From Streptomyces sp. NBC_01314 (GTDB lineage: Bacteria; Actinomycetota; Actinomycetes; Streptomycetales; Streptomycetaceae), in contig NZ_CP108394.1 in assembly GCF_041435215.1 (NCBI RefSeq), positions 9,982,001 through 10,046,000 on the forward strand: a stretch of DNA of 64,000 nucleotides, written 5' to 3'. Numbering within the stretch: the stretch's first letter is position 1; each line of letters starts with the position of its first letter. The notes under the pieces were generated by a model. The model was not told where the DNA came from. It saw nothing but the letters and a program-made list of their open reading frames with translations, and searched no databases. This document shows, piece by piece, positions 59,112 through 64,000 of the stretch. The position numbers and the translations under genes are program-made.

Positions 59112-61373
59112 TCAGCCGGCCGCGCGGAACGTCCGTAGGCGCAGGGAGTTGCCGACGACGAAGACCGAGGAGAAGGCCATGGCCGCCCCGGCGATCATCG
59201 GGTTGAGGAGGCCCGCCGCCGCGAGCGGCACAGCGGCCACGTTGTAGGCGAAGGCCCAGAACAGGTTGGACCGGATGGTGCCGAGGGTCCGGCGGGCGAG
59301 GCGGATGGCGTCGGCTGCCACGCGCAGATCACCCCGTACGAGGGTCAGGTCGCCGGCCTGGATCGCGGCGTCCGTGCCCGTGCCCATCGCCAGCCCCAGG
59401 TCGGCCTGCGCGAGCGCGGCCGCGTCGTTGACGCCGTCACCGACCATCGCGACCGAACGGCCCTCCACCTGCAGCCGCTTGACCACGTCGACCTTGTCCT
59501 GCGGCAGCACCTCCGCGATCACGTCCTCGACCGCGATACCCACCTCACGCGCGACGGACTCGGCCACGGCCCTGTTGTCCCCGGTCAGCAGGATCGGGGT
59601 GAGGCCGAGCGCGCGCAGCCGGGTGACCGCCTCCGCGCTGGTCTCCTTCACCGCGTCGGCGACTTCGAGCACCGCGCGGGCCTCGCCGTCCCAGGCGACC
59701 ACGATGGCGGTACGGCCGGACGCCTCGGCCTCGGCCCGCGTCCGTGCCAGGCGCTCCGGCAGTTCCATGGCCCAGTCGGCGAGGAGCCGTTCGCGGCCGA
59801 CGAGGACCGCGTGGCCGTCGACGATCCCCCGCACCCCGAGGCCGGGTACGTTCGCGAAGTCCTCCGGTGCGGGCAGGGAGCCGAGCCGCGTCAGCGCACC
59901 CTCGGCGACGGCGCGGGCGACCGGGTGTTCGGAGGCGTGCTCCAACGCGCCCGCCAGCCGCAGGACTTCGGCCTCGTGGGTGCCGGCGGCGGGGTGTACG
60001 GCCAGCAGGGTCATCCGGCCGGTGGTGATGGTGCCGGTCTTGTCCAGGACGACGGTGTCGACCTTGCGCGTGGACTCCAGTACCTCCGGGCCCTTGATCA
60101 GGATGCCCAGTTGGGCGCCGCGCCCGGTGCCGACCAGCAGCGCGGTCGGTGTGGCGAGCCCCAGGGCGCAGGGGCAGGCGATGATCAGTACGGCGACGGC
60201 GGCGGTGAACGCGGCCGTGGGCCCGGCGCCGTTGCCGAGCCAGAAGCCGAGCGTGCCCAGGGCGAGGGCGATCACGATCGGCACGAAGACGGCGGAGATC
60301 CGGTCGGCGAGCCGTTGGGCAGCGGCCTTCCCGTTCTGTGCGTCCTCCACCAGCTTCGCCATCCGGGCCAGTTGGGTGTCGGCGCCGATCCGGCCGGCCT
60401 CGACGACGAGACGGCCGCCGGCGTTGACGGTGGCACCGGTGACCGGATCGCCGGCCACGACCTCCAGGGGCACGGACTCGCCGGTGAGCATGGACGCGTC
60501 CACTGCGGACGAGCCCTCGACGACCGTCCCGTCGGTGGCGATCTTCTCGCCGGGCCGCACGAGGAAGCGGTCGCCGACCCGCAACTCACCGATGGGGAGC
60601 GTCCGTTCGCGGCCGTCCCGCGTGAGGACGGTGACGTCCTTCGCGCCCAGCTCCAGCAGTGCCCGCAGCGCCGCGCCCGCCTTCCGCTTGGAGCGGGCCT
60701 CGAAGTAGCGCCCGGCGAGGATGAAGGCGGTCACCCCGGCCGCGGCCTCCAGATAGATGCTCCCGGCGCCGTCGCCCCGGACGACGGTCAGCTCGAAGGG
60801 GTGCGTCATGCCCGCTGTGCCCGCCGTCCCGAGGAACAGCGCCCACAGCGACCAGCCGAACGCGGCCAGGGTGCCGACGGAGATCAGGGTGTCCATGGTG
60901 GCGGCACCGTGCCGGGCGTTCTTCCAGGCGGCGCGGTGGAAGGGCCACCCGGCGTACGTCACCACCGGCGCCGCCAGCGTCAGGGACAGCCACTGCCAGT
61001 ACTCGAACTGCAGCGCGGGGATCATGGCCATCGCGATCACGGGGACGGCGAGGACCACCGCTGTGATCAGCCGCTGCCGGAGCCGCAGCGACTCGTCGTC
61101 CACCGCCTCGCCCGTGCTCTCGGGCTCGGACCGTGCGGGTGGCGCCGGCTCCCGCGCCGTGTAGCCCGTCGCCTCGACGGTGGCGATCAGGTCCCGCACC
61201 GAGACGTCATCGGTGTGGCTGACCTTCGCCTTCTCGGTGGCGTAGTTGACCGTGGCCGTGACGCCGTCCATGCGGTTCAGCTTCTTCTCGACGCGGGCCG
61301 CGCAGGAGGCACAGGTCATACCGCCGATGGAGAGCTCCACCTCGGCGGCGGGGCCGGTCCTGGTGATGGTCAT
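59112..61373 (-). CDS. copA: Copper-translocating P1B-type ATPase
   Basis: A 753-residue heavy-metal P-type ATPase. One HMA domain with G-G-M-T-C21-A-S-C24-A-A is at the N-terminus. Then come eight TM segments, the A-domain T-G-E-S, the TM6 metal site A-C-P-C-A-L-G, the phosphorylation site D-K-T-G-T, and H-P, T-G-D-N and G-D-G-V-N-D motifs. The CPC and single CxxC HMA indicate Cu(I) export. ATG at 61373 follows GAGGAG with 5 bases. CsoR-type boxes control it and the divergent exported protein. Confidence 0.95.
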   Translation of the reverse strand: MTITRTGPAAEVELSIGGMTCASCAARVEKKLNRMDGVTATVNYATEKAKVSHTDDVSVRDLIATVEATGYTAREPAPPARSEPESTGEAVDDESLRLRQRLITAVVLAVPVIAMAMIPALQFEYWQWLSLTLAAPVVTYAGWPFHRAAWKNARHGAATMDTLISVGTLAAFGWSLWALFLGTAGTAGMTHPFELTVVRGDGAGSIYLEAAAGVTAFILAGRYFEARSKRKAGAALRALLELGAKDVTVLTRDGRERTLPIGELRVGDRFLVRPGEKIATDGTVVEGSSAVDASMLTGESVPLEVVAGDPVTGATVNAGGRLVVEAGRIGADTQLARMAKLVEDAQNGKAAAQRLADRISAVFVPIVIALALGTLGFWLGNGAGPTAAFTAAVAVLIIACPCALGLATPTALLVGTGRGAQLGILIKGPEVLESTRKVDTVVLDKTGTITTGRMTLLAVHPAAGTHEAEVLRLAGALEHASEHPVARAVAEGALTRLGSLPAPEDFANVPGLGVRGIVDGHAVLVGRERLLADWAMELPERLARTRAEAEASGRTAIVVAWDGEARAVLEVADAVKETSAEAVTRLRALGLTPILLTGDNRAVAESVAREVGIAVEDVIAEVLPQDKVDVVKRLQVEGRSVAMVGDGVNDAAALAQADLGLAMGTGTDAAIQAGDLTLVRGDLRVAADAIRLARRTLGTIRSNLFWAFAYNVAAVPLAAAGLLNPMIAGAAMAFSSVFVVGNSLRLRTFRAAG

Positions 61374-61457
61374 GGCTGCTCCTCGTACATCGTGGGCGGC
61401 TTGCCGGGCGGCTTGCCGGACTGATACGGGGTGGGGGTATCCTCGCGTACAGTCCCT

Positions 61458-61486
61458 GTATACCCCCATAGGGTATCGGCGGCAAA
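61458..61486 (-). promoter_or_regulatory. Copper ATPase promoter with CsoR-type box
   Basis: Minus-strand TTGCCG (61481-61486) and TATACA (61458-61463) have a 17-bp spacer that contains ATACCC...GGGTAT (61461-61477), an imperfect CsoR-type palindrome. Cu(I) binding to CsoR should release repression. Confidence 0.75.
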
Positions 61487-61500
61487 TCGCTCCGCACCGC

Positions 61501-61528
61501 TTGACTGCATACCCCCTAGGGGTATGGT
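61501..61528 (+). promoter_or_regulatory. Promoter of the exported metal protein with CsoR-type box
   Basis: TTGACT (61501-61506) and TATGGT (61523-61528) with a 16-bp spacer overlap CATACCCC-CTA-GGGGTATG (61508-61526), a perfect CsoR-type palindrome. This box is better than the one at the divergent promoter. Confidence 0.8.
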
Positions 61529-61567
61529 GAGCTGTGTGTAGGACCCGAACCCCCGAAGGAGACGGCC

Positions 61568-62536
61568 ATGAACACCGGACTGAGGATCACCGCGTTCGCC
61601 GCCGCCCTGGCCGCGACGTTCGGCACCGCCTACGGCGTGGGCAAGGGCGTCGGCCCCGTCGTCTCGGACACCCCGGAGAGCGCGGAGAGCGCGCCCGCCC
61701 GCCACGACAGCCATACCGAGGAGGAGTCACCGGATCCCGGAGAGAGCGAGGGCGGGCAGGCGGCGGCCCCGGCCGGCGGACTGCGGATCTCCGAGGGCGG
61801 CTACACGCTCGACCTCCGGACCTCGGGTGTCACCGCCGGACACCGCGCCGACCTGCGCTTCGTCATCCGGGACGAGGACGGCCGCGCCGTCACCGCGTTC
61901 CAGCGCGAGCACGACAAGGAACTCCACCTCATCGTCGCCTCACGCGACCTGGTCACCTACCGCCATCTGCACCCCACCCGCGCCGCCGACGGCACCTGGA
62001 GCACCCCCGTCGACCTGCCCGGGGCGGGCGACTACCGCGTCTTCGCCGACTTCACCCCCGCCGGGAAGGACGCCGAGAACCTCACGCTCGGCGCCGACCT
62101 CGCGGCCTCGGGCACGTACAAACCGGAAAAGCTCCCGGCGCAGAGCGACACCGCCGAGGTCAACGGCTACGAGGTCGAGCTGACCGGTGGCCTGCGCCCG
62201 GGCGTCGCGAGCGAACTCAAGCTGAAGGTCTCCCGCGACGGCAGGCCCGTCACCGACCTCCAGCCCTACCTCGGCGCGTACGGCCACCTGGTCGCCCTGC
62301 GCTCCGGCGACCTCGCCTACCTGCACGTACATCCCCACGGTGAACCCGGCGACGGCAGGACCGCACCCGGCCCGGACGTCTCCTTCACGGCCACCGCGCC
62401 CAGCGCCGGCGCCTACCGCCTGTTCCTCGACTTCAAGCACGAGGGCAAGGTCCACACGGCCGCGTTCACGGTCCGGACGGGCGCGGCGGCCACACCGGAG
62501 GAGCCGCACGAGACCTCGACCGGCCACTCCCACTGA
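61568..62536 (+). CDS. Exported, His-rich copper-locus protein
   Basis: A 322-residue protein. The N-terminal signal/anchor is about 5-26, followed by an acidic linker and a beta-rich region. Possible metal ligands are grouped: H-D-S-H, Y-R-H-L-H-P, L-H-V-H-P-H-G and a terminal G-H-S-H. ATG at 61568 follows GAAGGAG. The CsoR-type promoter and divergent CopA point to extracytoplasmic copper binding or chaperoning. The exact biochemical role is not established. Confidence 0.85.
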   Translation: MNTGLRITAFAAALAATFGTAYGVGKGVGPVVSDTPESAESAPARHDSHTEEESPDPGESEGGQAAAPAGGLRISEGGYTLDLRTSGVTAGHRADLRFVIRDEDGRAVTAFQREHDKELHLIVASRDLVTYRHLHPTRAADGTWSTPVDLPGAGDYRVFADFTPAGKDAENLTLGADLAASGTYKPEKLPAQSDTAEVNGYEVELTGGLRPGVASELKLKVSRDGRPVTDLQPYLGAYGHLVALRSGDLAYLHVHPHGEPGDGRTAPGPDVSFTATAPSAGAYRLFLDFKHEGKVHTAAFTVRTGAAATPEEPHETSTGHSH

Positions 62537-62573
62537 GAAGCGGCGACACGCCCCCGCACCTACCTGCCGGGAC

Positions 62574-64000
62574 CTACACGCCGTCGGCCATCACCACCGG
62601 CGGTCGCCGCTCGCCGAACCGCGTCGCCCGTTCGAAGGCGTGGCCGGCCCTCAGGACCGACCAGTCCCGCCGGTGCGGGCCCACGATCTGCAGCCCGACC
62701 GGCAGGCCCTCCGGGGTGAACCCGGCCGGGACGGACAGGGCGGGGCAGCCCGTGACGGAGATCAGGTACGCCGAGCGCATCCAGTCGAGATAGGTCTCCA
62801 TGGGGGTGCCGTCGACGACCGTCGGGTACGCCAGGTCGATGGCGAAGGGGACGACCTGACTGACCGGCAGCAACAGCAGGTCGTACCGCCCGAAGAACTC
62901 GCGGACCCGGTGGAAGAGGGCGCCGTGCAGCGCCTGCGCCCGCCCCAGGTCGGGTCCGCCGAGCCTGCGGCCCTCCTCGATGTTCCAGATCACGTCCGGG
63001 GCCAGCCGGTCGCGGTGCTCGTCCAGCAGCGGCCCGTACGTGAGCTCCACCTGCCAGGCGCGCTGGGCGAGGAACACCTCGTCCGCGCCGGAGAGGTCCG
63101 GGCAGGCCTCCTCGACGTCCCAGCCCAGCGCGGAGAACGCCTCGACCGCCGGGCCCAGCGCGTCCCGTACCTCCGGATCGACGGGCACCCGCCCGCCGAG
63201 ATCGGGGGACCAGGCCACCCGCAACCCCCGTAGCCCGCCGTCGAGTTGCCAGGCGAAAGTGGAACCGGGCGTCTGCAGGGAGCGTGGGTCGCGGGGATCG
63301 GGACCGGCCAGCACGGACAGGGCCAGGGCGACGTCCGCCACGGTCCGGGCCATCGGCCCCTTCACCGACAGCTGGCCCCACGGAGCCTTGTCGGGCCAGG
63401 ACGGCACCCGGCCCGGAGAGGGGCGCAGACCGACGACGTTGTTGAAGGAGGCGGGGTTGCGCAGGGAGCCGCCGGTGTCGCTGCCGTCGGCGATGGGCTG
63501 CATCCCGCAGGCGAGGGCCGCCCCCGCCCCTCCGCTGCTGCCGCCCGCGCTGCGGGACAGGTCGTACGGGTTGCGGGTGGCCCCGAAGACGGGGTTGACG
63601 GTGTGCGAACCCAGGCCCAGTTCGGGGACGTTGGTCTTGCCGAGGGTGATCGCCCCCGCCTTCCGCAGTCGTTCGACGACCAGATGGTCACGGTCGGGCA
63701 CCCGGTCGGCGAAGATGGGCGAGCCGGACGTCGTCCGGATACCCGCCGTGTCGTGCAGGTCCTTGTGCGCGACGGGCAGCCCGTGCAGAGGGCCCACCGG
63801 CTCCCCGGCCGCCATCCGGTCGTCCGCCTCGGCCGCCTGCTCCAGCGCCCGGTCGGCCACGAGCGTCACGATCGCGTTCACCGCCGGATTGACCCGCTCG
63901 ATCCGCTTCAGGTGGGCCGTCACCACCTCCCGCGCGGACAGCTCGCGGCGCGCCAGCGCGACGGAGAGTTCGTACGCGGTCCGAAAACACAGGTCGTCGG
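62574..64000 (-). CDS. Amidase, 5' end beyond window
   Basis: At least 475 residues of an amidase-signature enzyme. The Ser-cisSer-Lys triad is visible: V-A-H-K-D-L-H-D-T-A-G (Lys), D-G-S-D-T-G-G-S-L-R (both Ser), with G-G-S-S-G-G-A-G-A. The frame continues to the window end with L-S-A-R-E-V-V-T-A-H, the typical amidase N-terminal region, so the true start is upstream (beyond 64000). It hydrolyses an amide to a carboxylate and ammonia. The substrate is unknown. Confidence 0.92.
   Translation of the reverse strand, partial: DDLCFRTAYELSVALARRELSAREVVTAHLKRIERVNPAVNAIVTLVADRALEQAAEADDRMAAGEPVGPLHGLPVAHKDLHDTAGIRTTSGSPIFADRVPDRDHLVVERLRKAGAITLGKTNVPELGLGSHTVNPVFGATRNPYDLSRSAGGSSGGAGAALACGMQPIADGSDTGGSLRNPASFNNVVGLRPSPGRVPSWPDKAPWGQLSVKGPMARTVADVALALSVLAGPDPRDPRSLQTPGSTFAWQLDGGLRGLRVAWSPDLGGRVPVDPEVRDALGPAVEAFSALGWDVEEACPDLSGADEVFLAQRAWQVELTYGPLLDEHRDRLAPDVIWNIEEGRRLGGPDLGRAQALHGALFHRVREFFGRYDLLLLPVSQVVPFAIDLAYPTVVDGTPMETYLDWMRSAYLISVTGCPALSVPAGFTPEGLPVGLQIVGPHRRDWSVLRAGHAFERATRFGERRPPVVMADGV

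Overview
The window is high-GC actinobacterial chromosome, almost certainly Streptomyces. Third codon positions are nearly all G or C, GTG and TTG starts are common, genes are short and mostly unipolar, and several families are typical of the genus (Rv1733c-like, DUF6421, DUF6986, DUF5134, DUF305 beside LVIVD, CsoR-type copper boxes, mycothiol-dependent enzymes, F420/deazaflavin reductase). I found no tRNA, rRNA, CRISPR array, insertion sequence or prophage. Both edges cut genes: an MFS transporter on the left and an amidase on the right.

Layout. 1-7.4 kb: an accessory catabolic locus with an MFS permease, a D-2-hydroxyacid dehydrogenase overlapping an APH-type kinase, a cupin, a LysR regulator, and a divergent acyl-CoA-dehydrogenase-fold oxygenase with its flavin reductase. 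7.5-14.8 kb: BNR-repeat and membrane proteins, then a secreted plant-polysaccharide set (PL3 and PL1 pectate lyases, a CE1-type esterase with CBM2, an SGNH esterase) with LacI/CebR-type palindromes between them. 15-24.4 kb: ferredoxin reductase, DUF305/LVIVD surface proteins, HAD and PAP2 phosphatases, and a FUSC-MarR pair. 24.4-38.7 kb: mostly conserved housekeeping genes (VOC, GNAT, GDPD, DUF6421-SDR-threonine aldolase, transglutaminase-like, PlsC, DUF4395/thioredoxin, etfB-etfA, EEP hydrolase, HpcH-like aldolase). 38.8-52 kb: signalling and regulation (Ser/Thr kinase, LacI with ROK kinase, kinase-NUDIX fusion, M20 peptidase, geranylgeranyl-reductase-like FAD enzyme, TetR with deazaflavin reductase, two-component system). 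52-59 kb: a minimal ATP-grasp RiPP (graspetide-like) locus, an MFS exporter, and a two-gene LLM flavin oxygenase operon. 59-64 kb: a copper locus and an amidase.

Most notable: (1) a 63-residue precursor peptide directly upstream of an ATP-grasp maturase, with no methyltransferase in the neighbourhood; (2) two short leader peptides of the Arg-His-Val-Asp type, 22 kb apart, one ahead of a flavin reductase and the other ahead of the paired LLM monooxygenases. Each is followed by a hairpin, and one hairpin covers the ribosome binding site. Together they suggest a translationally attenuated sulfur-scavenging regulon in which the reductase could supply FMNH2 to the oxygenases; (3) dense palindrome arrays at several divergent promoters that predict local regulation.
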